Part shown: positions 18,586 through 29,438 of the stretch, one piece after another | Position numbering within the stretch: position 1 is the stretch's first letter | How the letters are laid out: each line of letters starts with the position of its first letter | Program-made: the position numbers and the translations under genes | Notes under the pieces: generated by a model | What the model was told of the DNA's origin: nothing | The model's database searches: none | The model's input: only the letters and a program-made list of their open reading frames with translations | Assembly: GCA_963733915.1 (NCBI GenBank) | Contig: CAVTEP010000006.1 | Location: 806,001-870,000 of the forward strand | DNA: 64,000 bases | DNA from: Sulfomarinibacter sp963733915 | GTDB taxonomy: Bacteria; Acidobacteriota; Thermoanaerobaculia; Thermoanaerobaculales; Sulfomarinibacteraceae | Direction of reading: 5' to 3'

Positions 18586-19827
18586 ATGGCCCGATTCCAT
18601 TTCCGGTGCATCGAGTGCGGTGAGGAGTACCCGGAGGACCCGCACCGCCTCGTGTGCTCCCGGTGTTCCGGAAAGCAGGAGCCCGGAGGCACGGTGCGTG
18701 GCGTGCTCGAGGTGGTGCTCAAGGTGCTGCCCTCGACCTGGCCCCACTTCCGCGCGTCGGACCCCGACTTCCTGCTGACGTTTCTCCCCATCGCCGAGGA
18801 GAGCTCGATCCCGGTTTTGCCGGTCGGCGACACTCCGCTGCTCGAACCAGTCCGCCTGCGCCGGGAGCTCGAGATGCCCGCCCTGTATGTCAAGGACGAC
18901 ACCCGCAACCCCTCCGGTTCGACCAAGGACCGCGCCTCGTTGCTGGTCGTCGCCAAGGCCGTCGAGTACGGTTTCGACACCGTTGCGACGGCATCGACCG
19001 GAAACGCCGCCACCGCTCTGGCGGCGATCGCCGCCGCCGCCGGTCTGCGGGCGGTCGTCCTGGTCCCGGCGGCCGCACCGCCGGCAAAGCTGATCCAGAT
19101 GCAGAGCTACGGCGCGACCGTCATCGCCGTCGACGGCAGCTACGACCAGGCCTACGAGCTCTGCCGGGAGGCCTGCGACAGCTTCGGTTGGTACAACCGC
19201 TCGACCGCTCTCAACCCGTTCACGGTCGAGGGCAAGAAAACCGCGGCCCTCGAGATCGGCGCCGCGATGGCGCCCGACGTGCCGGACGCCGTGGTCGTGC
19301 CGACCGGCGACGGTGTCATCCTCGCCGGTCTCGCAAAGGGCTTCCGTGACCTCGAAAAGGCCGGCCTCCTGCCCCACTGTCCGCGGCTCATCGCCGTTCA
19401 GCCCGAGGGCTCGTCCTCGATCGTCCGCGCCTTCCACACCGGGGCGAATCGGGTCGAGGCGATGCCGGACGCTGCCAGCGTCGCCGACAGCCTGACGGTT
19501 GCGATGCCCAGGAACGGTATCGGCTGTCTGGCCGAGCTTCGCGCGTCGGGAGGCGGTGGCGTGACGGTTACGGATACGGCCATCACCGCCGCCATTTCCA
19601 GGCTCGCGCGCACCACGGGCGTCTTCGCCGAGCCGGCCGCCGCGGCGGCCCTCGCCGGCCTCGACACCGCCCTCGAGGAAGGCCTCCTCGACCGCGACGA
19701 ACGCGTGGTGCTCATGGTCACAGGCGGAGGGCTCAAGGACGTTGCGGCCGCGGCGCGGGGACTGCCTTCGATCGAGCCGGTCGAGGCGAGCCTCGAGGCC
19801 ATCAGACGACAGATTCTCGATTCTTAA
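18586..19827 (+). CDS. thrC: Threonine synthase
   Basis: A 413-residue PLP enzyme converting O-phosphohomoserine to threonine. An N-terminal zinc-ribbon (CIEC at about 8-11, CSRC at about 26-29) precedes the PLP domain. The Schiff-base Lys is expected in NPSGSTKDRAS (about residue 110), where most relatives have SFKDR. Further blocks are TGNAATALAA, and TGGGLKD near the C-terminus. The Cys pairs and length fit the archaeal/plant-like threonine synthase group. The ATG lies seven bases after a -10-like box and lacks a ribosome binding site. The stop TAA begins the downstream repeat. No hom or thrB is adjacent. Confidence 0.88.
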   Translation: MARFHFRCIECGEEYPEDPHRLVCSRCSGKQEPGGTVRGVLEVVLKVLPSTWPHFRASDPDFLLTFLPIAEESSIPVLPVGDTPLLEPVRLRRELEMPALYVKDDTRNPSGSTKDRASLLVVAKAVEYGFDTVATASTGNAATALAAIAAAAGLRAVVLVPAAAPPAKLIQMQSYGATVIAVDGSYDQAYELCREACDSFGWYNRSTALNPFTVEGKKTAALEIGAAMAPDVPDAVVVPTGDGVILAGLAKGFRDLEKAGLLPHCPRLIAVQPEGSSSIVRAFHTGANRVEAMPDAASVADSLTVAMPRNGIGCLAELRASGGGGVTVTDTAITAAISRLARTTGVFAEPAAAAALAGLDTALEEGLLDRDERVVLMVTGGGLKDVAAAARGLPSIEPVEASLEAIRRQILDS

Positions 19828-19912
19828 TTCTCAATTCTCAATTCCGTGCCACCACAATCGCTCAATCAGCCTGAACTGGAATTCAAAATTGAGAATTGAG
19901 AATTGAGAATTA
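19820..19912. repeat. Inverted AATTCTC/GAGAATT block between convergent genes
   Basis: AATTCTC units at 19826-19843 and AATTGAG units at 19885-19911 are inverted relative to each other. The block supplies the stop codons of thrC (plus strand) and of the next minus-strand gene. Such a hairpin could work as a two-way terminator. Confidence 0.85.
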
Positions 19913-20287
19913 TTTCGGACCGAGAATCTTCGACGCGGTTTCGGCGCCGGGGACGACGATGCGGGACATCTCCTTGCGCTGGAGCTCCTTGACCTCGTCG
20001 ATCATGGCCTCGACGGCGACCTGGATAGCGGCCGGGAACCGTTGCACGGCGACCTGCAGACTGTCGGCCTCGATCCGCGTCTGCACCGGCAGCGGACCCA
20101 TCTGGGACATGAGCTGGGTTTCGCCGAGAAACATGATCGGCCGCGTCAAATCGCGGCTGCCGTCCGTTTTCACGGGTGTCAGCTGCTTGATCGATCCGAC
20201 CCGCAGATCGGTGAACACCTCTTCCCGGTAGAGGTTTTTTTCGTCAACCTTGATTTCGGACAACGCCTGCATCTGTGCTTCGCTCAT
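19910..20287 (-). CDS. Conserved hypothetical protein
   Basis: A 125-residue soluble protein with no membrane segment. It contains YREEVFTDLRVGSIKQLTPV, then PIMFLGETQLM and a C-terminal helix rich in charged residues (MIDEVKELQRKEMSRIVVPG). I do not recognise a characterised family. The ATG overlaps the stop of the DUF374 acyltransferase gene by one base (TGATG) and follows GGAGG, so the two are translationally coupled; a role tied to lipid or envelope work is possible. The stop sits at the border of the repeat block. Confidence 0.7.
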   Translation of the reverse strand: MSEAQMQALSEIKVDEKNLYREEVFTDLRVGSIKQLTPVKTDGSRDLTRPIMFLGETQLMSQMGPLPVQTRIEADSLQVAVQRFPAAIQVAVEAMIDEVKELQRKEMSRIVVPGAETASKILGPK

Positions 20288-21072
20288 CAATCCTCCTCGG
20301 TCTTGTCGATCTCGATCGTCCGCGCGTCAGCTCGAACCCCAACCCGCTCCTCGGAAATTCCCATCAACGCGTTGACCCGGTCCTCGAGGGCGCGCCGCTG
20401 GTGCTCCAGAGCTTCGGCGTCGAGACGTTTCGGCACGGTGTACGGCTCACCCACCGCGATGACGACCTTCGAAAACGGATATGGCACCAGATGCCAGTCC
20501 CACGACGGGAATCTCCAGGCCCGGCGCGCCGCAAAGCCGATCGGGACAATCGGAACCTCCGCCATCCGCGCCACCATGATCGCGCCGGGCTTGCAGTACC
20601 GGCGCGGCCCCTTTGACCCGTCGAGGGTGATGCACGGCGACTGCCGATCCTCGCGGATGGCCTTGTCGAGCCTGCGCAGCGCCGCGGCGCCGCTCCGCCT
20701 CGCCGATCCCCGCACCGCCCGGCTGCCGAATCGGGCCAGAATTCGGACCCCGATTTCGCCATCGACGGACGGGCTGATGAGAAAGGTCGCGCGGACGCCC
20801 TCCTTGAGGAGCTGGTTGATAAACCAACACACCACCAACAGCCCTTCATGCCAGATCGCGAAGACGACGGGCTGTCCCGCGTCCGTATGCTTGCGAAGGC
20901 CCTCCGCTCCGAGCACCTCGACCCGGAACAGCGCAAAGACGCCCCTGAGGATGACCGCCAGGACCGGGGCGACGATCGACAGCAGCACCCGTCGCCACCA
21001 CGTCAGCTGGCGCGGTCGGCTGGAAGCAACGGGGCGTTCAGGCGTGTCGTTCATGGTGACCGATCCGTCCAT
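20287..21072 (-). CDS. DUF374 lysophospholipid acyltransferase family protein
   Basis: A 261-residue membrane-bound acyltransferase-like protein: an N-terminal hydrophobic segment (about 28-50), FAIWHEGLLV (the His-Glu catalytic box of this group, about residue 72), and ITLDGSKGPRRYCKPG, which matches the substrate-binding region of DUF374 proteins. Related members act on lipid A precursors or other lipids; the substrate here is unknown. It lies downstream of the kinase-glycosidase gene and is coupled to the following small gene. The start may be this ATG or MNDTPERP 18 bases later; neither has a clear ribosome binding site. Confidence 0.8.
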   Translation of the reverse strand: MDGSVTMNDTPERPVASSRPRQLTWWRRVLLSIVAPVLAVILRGVFALFRVEVLGAEGLRKHTDAGQPVVFAIWHEGLLVVCWFINQLLKEGVRATFLISPSVDGEIGVRILARFGSRAVRGSARRSGAAALRRLDKAIREDRQSPCITLDGSKGPRRYCKPGAIMVARMAEVPIVPIGFAARRAWRFPSWDWHLVPYPFSKVVIAVGEPYTVPKRLDAEALEHQRRALEDRVNALMGISEERVGVRADARTIEIDKTEED

Positions 21073-21124
21073 CGTGGCGGACGAACGCCGCAGGATCGTA
21101 CCACGGGAGTTGACAGCTCCGGGT

Positions 21125-23320
21125 TCAGCGAAGCCGGCAGTACACCGGGGAAGGACCGAGCTCGATTCGAACGCCGTCGGTCACCGCGAGCGGTGTGCCG
21201 TCACGGTCGATGATCTCCCGCGCGGGTCTTGGAAGTTCCGCCTGCACCCCGGGTTCGGTGCTCCAGGCAACGATCATCTCGACACCGTCGCGGACAAAGG
21301 CATAGAGGAAGCCATTTGCCGGGGCCTGCAACGGTCCGCTGAAGATCGCTCCCTCGACGTTGTCCACGAGAGTGCGCAGCGCCGTCCAGGACGGCCTGCG
21401 CCGCAGAGTGCCGTCACTGGCTGGATCGACAAGACCGTAGCCCCGGGCGATCAGCCGCCACCAATAGACGCGCTCGACGAGACCGGTGCCGAGCGCCAAC
21501 AGGTAGTACCGGACCAGATAGTCCGCCTGTGCCTCTTCCCCCACCGACACCGTCTTACCGGCCGGCGAGTGCGGGCCTTCCCACAACGGCCAATTGAATT
21601 CGGTGATCCAACAACGATCGCTCGAGTTGCGGCCGGACTCGGCGATCGCTCGGAGCAGGGTCACCTTGTCCACCGTATCGAGCCCCATCTGCCGGCTCTC
21701 CGGGGCGCCCCGCCGGTCGACATAGAGAAGACTCGAGACGATATCGAAGTACAGACCCGGCTTGCGCCGATTGAGGAGCGCGACCAGAGCCTGGAACTCG
21801 AAATCGATCACCGGCGGACCGAGCAGCTCGACGCCCTCATGGCGGCGAACGATCTCCGCCGCCTCGAGGTAGAGATCCACGTACTCGCCGTGGGTCCAGA
21901 TGCCCCACTTGCTGCGGTTGATGGCCTGACCGATCTGGAATTGCCGGCCGTACGGCAGGAAACGCTCGCTGAGCTCAGCCACTGCCGCCCGCCAGCGTGG
22001 GCGATCTCGGACCAGGTCGCGATTCTGCGCGATCACAAATGCGATTTCGTGGCCGTCCGCGGCGAGGGCCGCTGCCAGGCGTTCCTCGGCGGTGTGGTCG
22101 TCGTCCCAGGTGTGCAGCCGCAACAGCACCGGGCCCACACCGAGCCCGTCGAGGGCAGCCAGCTGTCCATCGGGGTCCTGGAGCCAGGGACGGACCGCGA
22201 GGCCGATGCCGGTGAACGGTCTCGGATCTGCGTGAAGCTGTCGTTTGAGATCGTGATACCGGCGCCACACGTTCGGTGCCGACGCCACGACGATGGCGAG
22301 GTCGCGGACATGAGCCGGGCTGTCCGAAAACCTGATCATCAGTTTCTCGCCGCGGCTGGCGTGTTGGTGGGGTTGATCCGAGAGATGGTCCCACACCGAC
22401 TTGTCCCGAACCGAAGCTCCGGCTACAGCGGCTGGTATGTGGGGATGGTGTGAACCGCCGTGGGCGTGCCGGCGCCTGAAACGGAGGAATTCCAGACGAT
22501 TCTTGACGGCGTGCTTCAAGATATAGCCGTCAACCGACATCGCGTACAACCACCACCGGAACGAGAAACGGGACGGCGCCGCACCCCAGTACCCGCCGAG
22601 AAACGCTCGGCGATGCGCGGTCTCGATCACCGGCAGACGGCAGATATCGCGGGTTCGGCGGATCACACCCGGCCGCCGCCCGAGACGGGCGCGGTTGAAG
22701 TCGATCAGGTAGAGGTCGAGGTCTCCGTTCCCGGCCACCGCCAACACGTTACCCATCGACAGGTCGCGGTAGAGGATTCCCGCGTCGTTGATGCTGCGGG
22801 CGAGCCGGCCGAGACGGGCGAGGAACTTGAGATCATCGACCTCCGGGAACTCCGGCGCTTCGGGATCGCCGTTGAGCCGGCGGAAAAACCGGCGGACTTC
22901 CACCGCGTGCGGCAGCCGTTCCGCGACAAAGAACGAGGGGCCCTCCGGCTGGTCGGATTCCGCCCACAGGATCGGCGCCGGCGTCGCGAGGCCGAGCCGC
23001 GTCAACTCCTTGGCGACCCGCCAACTGCGCTCGGCCTTGCTGCCCCGAAAGCGCCGTTCGAGGCGCTTTTTCCAGCCCTGATTTCCGAACTGTTTGACGA
23101 CCACCGGCACCGGCCCGCCCGGAGCTTGCAGTTCCGTCGCATAGATGTAGTTGCGACCCCAGTGAATAGTCTCGGTCGCCGAGGAAGGATCCACCAACCG
23201 CGCCACCGCGGCCTCGAGGTCCGGCGGCCGGAACACGCGCGCGACCTCGCCATGGTGGCCCGCGCCCGAAAACCTTTCGTATGGCGCCTCTGCGTGGTCG
23301 GTGGTGGAGGTGGCGGGCAT
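21125..23320 (-). CDS. Lipopolysaccharide-kinase-like domain fused to a glycoside-hydrolase-like domain
   Basis: A 731-residue two-domain protein. Residues about 30-300 resemble the WaaP/Kdo-kinase group: PVVVKQFG for the ATP-binding Lys, YRDLSMGNVLAV for the catalytic loop and LIDFNRARLG for the metal site. Residues about 325-731 look like a TIM-barrel glycosidase, with ITEFNWPLWEG carrying a likely nucleophile Glu, PPVIDFEFQAL and a short C-terminal beta domain. No signal peptide is seen, so it probably acts in the cytoplasm or at the membrane on a glycolipid or surface sugar. A -10-like box ends six bases before the ATG and there is no ribosome binding site. Confidence 0.75.
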   Translation of the reverse strand: MPATSTTDHAEAPYERFSGAGHHGEVARVFRPPDLEAAVARLVDPSSATETIHWGRNYIYATELQAPGGPVPVVVKQFGNQGWKKRLERRFRGSKAERSWRVAKELTRLGLATPAPILWAESDQPEGPSFFVAERLPHAVEVRRFFRRLNGDPEAPEFPEVDDLKFLARLGRLARSINDAGILYRDLSMGNVLAVAGNGDLDLYLIDFNRARLGRRPGVIRRTRDICRLPVIETAHRRAFLGGYWGAAPSRFSFRWWLYAMSVDGYILKHAVKNRLEFLRFRRRHAHGGSHHPHIPAAVAGASVRDKSVWDHLSDQPHQHASRGEKLMIRFSDSPAHVRDLAIVVASAPNVWRRYHDLKRQLHADPRPFTGIGLAVRPWLQDPDGQLAALDGLGVGPVLLRLHTWDDDHTAEERLAAALAADGHEIAFVIAQNRDLVRDRPRWRAAVAELSERFLPYGRQFQIGQAINRSKWGIWTHGEYVDLYLEAAEIVRRHEGVELLGPPVIDFEFQALVALLNRRKPGLYFDIVSSLLYVDRRGAPESRQMGLDTVDKVTLLRAIAESGRNSSDRCWITEFNWPLWEGPHSPAGKTVSVGEEAQADYLVRYYLLALGTGLVERVYWWRLIARGYGLVDPASDGTLRRRPSWTALRTLVDNVEGAIFSGPLQAPANGFLYAFVRDGVEMIVAWSTEPGVQAELPRPAREIIDRDGTPLAVTDGVRIELGPSPVYCRLR

Positions 23321-23326
23321 CGCGGA

Positions 23327-23332
23327 AGAATA
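23327..23332 (-). promoter_or_regulatory. -10 box placed for a leaderless kinase-glycosidase transcript
   Basis: On the minus strand TATTCT ends six bases before the ATG, with no Shine-Dalgarno sequence. Confidence 0.4.
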
Positions 23333-23355
23333 GCAGGGCCGCCGGTTTCAGAGGA

Positions 23356-24504
23356 TCAGATCGTGAACGACCGCGCGAGGCTGTCGGCGACCGCGAGGCC
23401 TGCGAGGGTCGGCCGCAGGCGCCGTCCCGCGCGCTCGAGGTGTCCGGACGCCACCAGATTCTCGATTGTAGTGGCGTTGCTGCCTTCGAGATCGGTCTCC
23501 CAGCGCCGGGTGACGGCATCGAGGTCCACTCCGGCGGCGGTCCGGAATCCGAGCATCAGGGCCTCGAGAACCAATTCTTCGACCGTCGGCCGTTCGTCAT
23601 CCTCGACCGGGACCGCACCCGAGTCCACGGCTTTCTGCCACGACCGGAGCTTGCGCAGGTTCCACCAGCGCCGGCCACCGACAAAGGAGTGGGCGGAGGG
23701 ACCCAGCCCGAGATACGGCGTGTGGTCCCAGTACTTCGAGTTGTGACGGGACCGGTGCTCCGGTGCGAGAGCGAAGTTGGACACCTCGTAGCCGGCAAAA
23801 CCGGCGTCAGCCAGCACCTCGTGGGTCAGAAAAAACAGCGCCGCCTGCTCGCCGTCGCCGATCTCACGGATCAGGCCCTGGCGAAGCCGTCGACCAAAGA
23901 CCGTGCCCTCGTGATACGTGAGCTGGTAGCAGCTCAGGTGTTGGATGCCGAGCTCCACCGCCTGATCGAGCTGCCGGCGCCAGTGTTCCGTGCGTCGCCC
24001 CGCGAGCCCGTAGATGAGGTCGATCGATACCGTCTCGAAGCCGGTTTGAAGCAGGAGCTCGGCCGCGCGACGGGCATCGGCCGCCGTGTGGACGCGTCCG
24101 AGGGCGCGGAGTTCGCCGTCGTCAAAGGACTGGACCCCGAGGCTGACAAAGGAGATGCCGAGATCTCGCCAGGCGGCCGCACGGTCCGGCCTCACGTCCT
24201 CGGGGTTCGCCTCCAGGAAGAACGTGGCGCCGGCCCTGACCACAAGATGGCGGCGGAGCGCTTCGAGGATCGTGGCGAGCTGATCCACCGTCAGCACCGA
24301 AGGCGTCCCCCCACCAACGTAGACCGTGTCGAACTCGAGGCCGCAGTCGGAGTACATGGCCGCTTCCCGGGCCACGCCCCCGGTCCAGGCCGCACGCCGC
24401 TCGCCGCCCGCGATCGTCACCGCGAAGTCGCAGTAGGGACACACCGAGGTGCAGAAGGGAACGTGGATGTAGAGCCCGGCAGCGGCCGGTGGATCCGGAT
24501 TCAT
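23356..24504 (-). CDS. hemW: HemW-like radical SAM protein
   Basis: A 382-residue radical SAM protein of the coproporphyrinogen III oxidase-like group. The cluster motif CTSVCPYCDF (CxxxCxxC, about residues 18-25) follows YIHVPF. YVGGGTPSVL, SLGVQSFDD, DLIYGL and EVSNFA are typical HemW blocks. The extra Cys found in HemN is absent at its usual place, which favours HemW, a heme chaperone/carrier, over the oxidase. Start MNPDPPAAAG was chosen because upstream codons are only repeat sequence. It is 35 bases upstream of the kinase-glycosidase gene on the same strand. Confidence 0.88.
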   Translation of the reverse strand: MNPDPPAAAGLYIHVPFCTSVCPYCDFAVTIAGGERRAAWTGGVAREAAMYSDCGLEFDTVYVGGGTPSVLTVDQLATILEALRRHLVVRAGATFFLEANPEDVRPDRAAAWRDLGISFVSLGVQSFDDGELRALGRVHTAADARRAAELLLQTGFETVSIDLIYGLAGRRTEHWRRQLDQAVELGIQHLSCYQLTYHEGTVFGRRLRQGLIREIGDGEQAALFFLTHEVLADAGFAGYEVSNFALAPEHRSRHNSKYWDHTPYLGLGPSAHSFVGGRRWWNLRKLRSWQKAVDSGAVPVEDDERPTVEELVLEALMLGFRTAAGVDLDAVTRRWETDLEGSNATTIENLVASGHLERAGRRLRPTLAGLAVADSLARSFTI

Positions 24505-24513
24505 GAGTGGATT

Positions 24514-24563
24514 GGAATTTCGGATTTCGGATTTCGGATTTCGGATTTCCCTTCCATCCACCC
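24514..24563. repeat. GATTTCG heptamer array before hemW
   Basis: Five GATTTCG units run up to the start of hemW. A CCATCCACCC centre follows, but no clear inverse GATTTCG arm. Confidence 0.85.
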
Positions 24564-24775
24564 AGCAGCCGAGACGGCCGCTCCACAATCCACCCCATTA
24601 TCAATGCCTCGAGAGAGCACCTCCGCTGAATACTGTTTGTTTCTGCAGGTTCTTCCCGTGAGGTAATAAGGCACGCCGACATGCGGCGCAAATCGGAATT
24701 CCAGGCACCTCCGCCGCAGGTGGTCCCTCGTACACTGAGCACTCGGGCGCTTATGCAAGTGGGGCGGTTGGATGG
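24564..24775. other. Intergenic region between lepA and hemW
   Basis: With the flanking repeat arrays this makes a stretch of about 360 bases without a gene. It contains a GGAGCGGCCGTCTCGGCTGC-type phrase read on the minus strand, but no frame with a credible start. Confidence 0.4.
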
Positions 24776-24863
24776 GAATTGAGAATTGAGAATTGAGAAT
24801 TGAGAATTTCGTGCTCGGGCGGGTGGGCGGCATTCCCAATTCCTAATTCCTAATTCCTAATTC
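24776..24863. repeat. Mixed heptamer block after lepA
   Basis: GAATTGA units (24776-24808) and CCTAATT units (24836-24862) flank GGGCGGGTGGGCGG. The two arms use different units, unlike most other blocks. It begins five bases beyond the lepA stop. Confidence 0.85.
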
Positions 24864-24866
24864 GTA

Positions 24867-26663
<1,797 letters not shown>

Positions 26664-26796
26664 ATGGCGCCTCCGTGAAACGCGCGACGGCAGAGCGCAT
26701 TATCGCGGAAAACCGCCCGAGTATCTACCCCGCTCTCTTGTCTGGGCTCTTCCACCCTTTTACACGATCCAGACTTTTCAAAATCTCCGAACGGGC

Positions 26797-26802
26797 TATC
26801 CT
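26797..26802 (+). promoter_or_regulatory. -10 box placed for a leaderless response-regulator transcript
   Basis: TATCCT ends five bases before the ATG at 26808. TTTTCA, a fair -35, lies 16 bases upstream. No ribosome binding site is present. Confidence 0.5.
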
Positions 26803-26807
26803 GAAGC

Positions 26808-27497
26808 ATGAGGATCCTGATCGTCGAAGACGAGCGCGCCCTTCGCGAAGGCCTCGTCGACCTGCTGTCGGCGGCCGGACACGAGGTTGTCGCACACGAG
26901 CAGGGAAAAACCGCCGTCGACGCGGGAACTCACGAGACCTTCGATCTCGTGTTGCTCGACCTGATGCTTCCCGACATCGACGGGGTCGAGGTCTGCCAGC
27001 GCCTGCGCCGGGCGAGGCCGGCACTGCCGATTCTCATGCTCACGGCACGCGGCTCCGAAAACGACAAGGTCGCGGGTCTCGAGGCCGGGGCCGACGACTA
27101 TCTCACCAAACCGTTTGCCGTGCGCGAACTGCTGGCGCGAATCAACGCCCTCGCCCGGCGCGCGACGGCCGCCCCGGCAGATCCAGAGATCATCGAGTTG
27201 GACGGCTGCGCCATCGATCTCGGCCGCCTCGAGGCGCGGCGCGGAGGACACACCGTCAGTCTCACTCCCAGAGAGGCGGGAATCCTGCGCTGGCTCCACC
27301 GCCACCGGGCACGGGCGGTGTCGCGCGCCGAGCTTCTCGAACGGGTCTGGGGGTCGAGCGGCGAGATCCAGACCCGCACGGTCGACATGACGATTGCGAA
27401 CCTGCGTCAGAAGCTCGAGCGCGACCCGTCCGAGCCGCGCATCCTGCTGACGGTCACCGGCGCCGGCTACGCCTGGGGCGAGGGCACGCCGGAATGA
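26808..27497 (+). CDS. OmpR/PhoB-type response regulator
   Basis: A 229-residue DNA-binding regulator. The receiver domain (1-115) has the acidic pair in IVEDE, the phosphorylated Asp in LVLLDLMLPDIDG (about residue 50), LTARG and YLTKPF. The C-terminal winged-helix domain (about 135-226) has SLTPREAGILRWL and the recognition-helix region TRTVDMTIANLRQKLE. It overlaps the histidine kinase gene by four bases (ATGA), so the pair is one operon. Targets are unknown. Confidence 0.95.
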   Translation: MRILIVEDERALREGLVDLLSAAGHEVVAHEQGKTAVDAGTHETFDLVLLDLMLPDIDGVEVCQRLRRARPALPILMLTARGSENDKVAGLEAGADDYLTKPFAVRELLARINALARRATAAPADPEIIELDGCAIDLGRLEARRGGHTVSLTPREAGILRWLHRHRARAVSRAELLERVWGSSGEIQTRTVDMTIANLRQKLERDPSEPRILLTVTGAGYAWGEGTPE

Positions 27498-29197
27498 GGC
27501 CGCACCACCGGACGACCTTTGCCGCGGTTCTCATCGGAATTGCCGTGTTGCTGCCGACGGCCGCCTGGTATGTGACCGGGTCGCGCGAGGCGGCACGGCG
27601 GGCGGCTGCGGTCGAGGCGGACGCCGAGCGGCGGCTGCGTGACGACGTTGAACGCGAGGCCTCCCGCCTCGGTGCACGTCTCGAGGCGTTGCGCCACCAG
27701 GAATCGGAGCGCCCCTTCTTCCACTACAAGACGCTGTATCGCGACCCGCGCGGCGCTGCCGAAGGCCTCGCCGTGACTCCCTCGCCCCTCATTTCCGGGA
27801 GCACCGATCCCCTGGTGTGGGCTCACTTCCAGATCGACGAAAACGGGCTGGTCACTCTGCCGGCGGTCAGCGAGCGTTTCCCCGAGCTTTCGAGCGATGC
27901 CGACTTCGGCGCATTCTGCACGCTTCTCGAGGAGCTGCAGAGCGCGATCGTAATGGAGGAGACCGGAGCTCCCGGCGAGACTGCCGACGACGAGCGGCTG
28001 CACACGATGACCGGTTACGAGTGGGAACAGATCGCGCTCGCCGACACCGTGTACGCGACGATCACCGGTCGCTCCGATAGCGGATCTACTCGATCTCCCG
28101 ATCTACGCGACTTCAGCCCGGTCGTGATTCGCGTCAGGCCGTTGAGGTGGCACACCCTGGTCCTCGGCAGCGGGCCGACGCTGGGCGCCCTGCGCGAGGT
28201 CCATACGCCGGCGGGCATCGTGTTGCAGGGATTCGCCGTCGCGCCGCGAGCGGTGGCGCAGTGGCTCGGCGCGAGCACCCTTGCGGCCTCGTTCACCCCC
28301 GGCTCGATTTCATCGAGCGAAGCCGTCACCGCCGCGGTCGGCAACACCGGCTGGAACCTGGAGCTCGACGCGCCCGGTTGGTCCGCTCCAGCGACGGCCG
28401 AGGCACGGGAGATTGTTTCGCAGTTCCGGCGCGCCTTCGCATTCGCCGGCGCCGCGATCACGCTCGCGGCAGCGGCAGTCATCTCGATCCTCTTTCAGAC
28501 GGACCACCTCGCGAGGCAACGCGCCCGTTTTGCCGCCGCCGCCGCCCACGAGCTGAGGACGCCGCTCTCCGGTCTCATGCTGCACGCCGAGATGCTGGCC
28601 GCGGACCTCGGTGACTCGGCCCACCGGTCGGAATACGCAACGACGGTCAGCGCGGAAGCGCAACGGCTCGGCCGGGTGGTCGACAACATGCTGGACCTGG
28701 CCAAGCTCGAACGCGGCACGACCCTGGCAACGCCGCGCGAAGGCGATCTCGGAGCCGCGGTTCGCGACTCGGTTGAACGCCACCGGTCCCGGCTCGAGAA
28801 TGCAGGCGTCGTGGTCGCGCTCGAGGTGCCGGAGGATCTGCCGCCGGCGGTTTTTGACGGCGACGCTCTGAGCCAGATCCTGGACAACCTTCTCGACAAT
28901 GCCGAAAAACACACCCGTGGGGTGGCGGACCGAAGGGCGACGGTGACTATCGGCGCCGATGCAGACGACCTCCGGGTCGAGGTTCGAGACAATGGACCAG
29001 GCATCCCGCGAGCCCAGCGCCGGGCGCTGTTCCGCCCCTTTGACCGGGATGAAAAGGCCGCCGGCCGGCCGGGGCTCGGTCTCGGTCTCGCAGTCGCGCG
29101 CAGCCTCGCCCGCGCCCAGAACGGCGAACTCGAGCTCGATGCAAGCTCTAAAGAAGGTGCCAGCTTCGTCCTCACGCTGCCCAGGGTAATCGTTTGA
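27494..29197 (+). CDS. Sensor histidine kinase, partner of the OmpR-type regulator
   Basis: A 567-residue membrane kinase: membrane segments near 8-26 and 320-340 enclose a periplasmic sensor of about 290 residues with no recognised fold. The His is in AAAHELRTPLSG (about residue 352); the ATPase domain has DNLLDNAEKH (N box), DNGPGIP (G1) and GLGLGLAVARSLA (G2). Translation is coupled to the regulator. The last codons (IV) and stop TGA lie in the first unit of a GAACGTT repeat. Confidence 0.93.
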   Translation: MRPHHRTTFAAVLIGIAVLLPTAAWYVTGSREAARRAAAVEADAERRLRDDVEREASRLGARLEALRHQESERPFFHYKTLYRDPRGAAEGLAVTPSPLISGSTDPLVWAHFQIDENGLVTLPAVSERFPELSSDADFGAFCTLLEELQSAIVMEETGAPGETADDERLHTMTGYEWEQIALADTVYATITGRSDSGSTRSPDLRDFSPVVIRVRPLRWHTLVLGSGPTLGALREVHTPAGIVLQGFAVAPRAVAQWLGASTLAASFTPGSISSSEAVTAAVGNTGWNLELDAPGWSAPATAEAREIVSQFRRAFAFAGAAITLAAAAVISILFQTDHLARQRARFAAAAAHELRTPLSGLMLHAEMLAADLGDSAHRSEYATTVSAEAQRLGRVVDNMLDLAKLERGTTLATPREGDLGAAVRDSVERHRSRLENAGVVVALEVPEDLPPAVFDGDALSQILDNLLDNAEKHTRGVADRRATVTIGADADDLRVEVRDNGPGIPRAQRRALFRPFDRDEKAAGRPGLGLGLAVARSLARAQNGELELDASSKEGASFVLTLPRVIV

Positions 29198-29230
29198 ACG
29201 TTTAAACGTTAGAACGTTAGAACGTTCGGG
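29194..29230 (+). repeat. GAACGTTA repeat after the histidine kinase
   Basis: Four AACGTT-containing units. The segment 29216-29229 is the left 14-base inverted repeat of the four-helix-bundle element. Confidence 0.85.
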
Positions 29231-29263
29231 TCTTCCGGAATTGCGTGGGGTGGCTACTCATCG

Positions 29264-29299
29264 ATTTTGGATTTCGGATTTCGGATTTCGAATTTTCCG
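29264..29299. repeat. GATTTCG heptamer array
   Basis: Three to four GATTTCG units followed by a C-rich stretch, inside the four-helix-bundle element. Confidence 0.8.
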
Positions 29300-29438
29300 T
29301 CCCCCCTACGATGCCGTTGGTTCCATCCGTTGAAACGGCGGTCAGGGGCGGCAGCAGGGGCGGCGGCAGCGGCTGGAAACCGCTTCAAGGGCAGTCCTCA
29401 GCGACAGCGCCCGGACGGACGGGCGTGGGGAACGGGGA

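Noticed and set aside
24600..24770. Transposase remnant before lepA's downstream repeat
   Set aside because: Short minus-strand frames show no DDE or IS200 motif.
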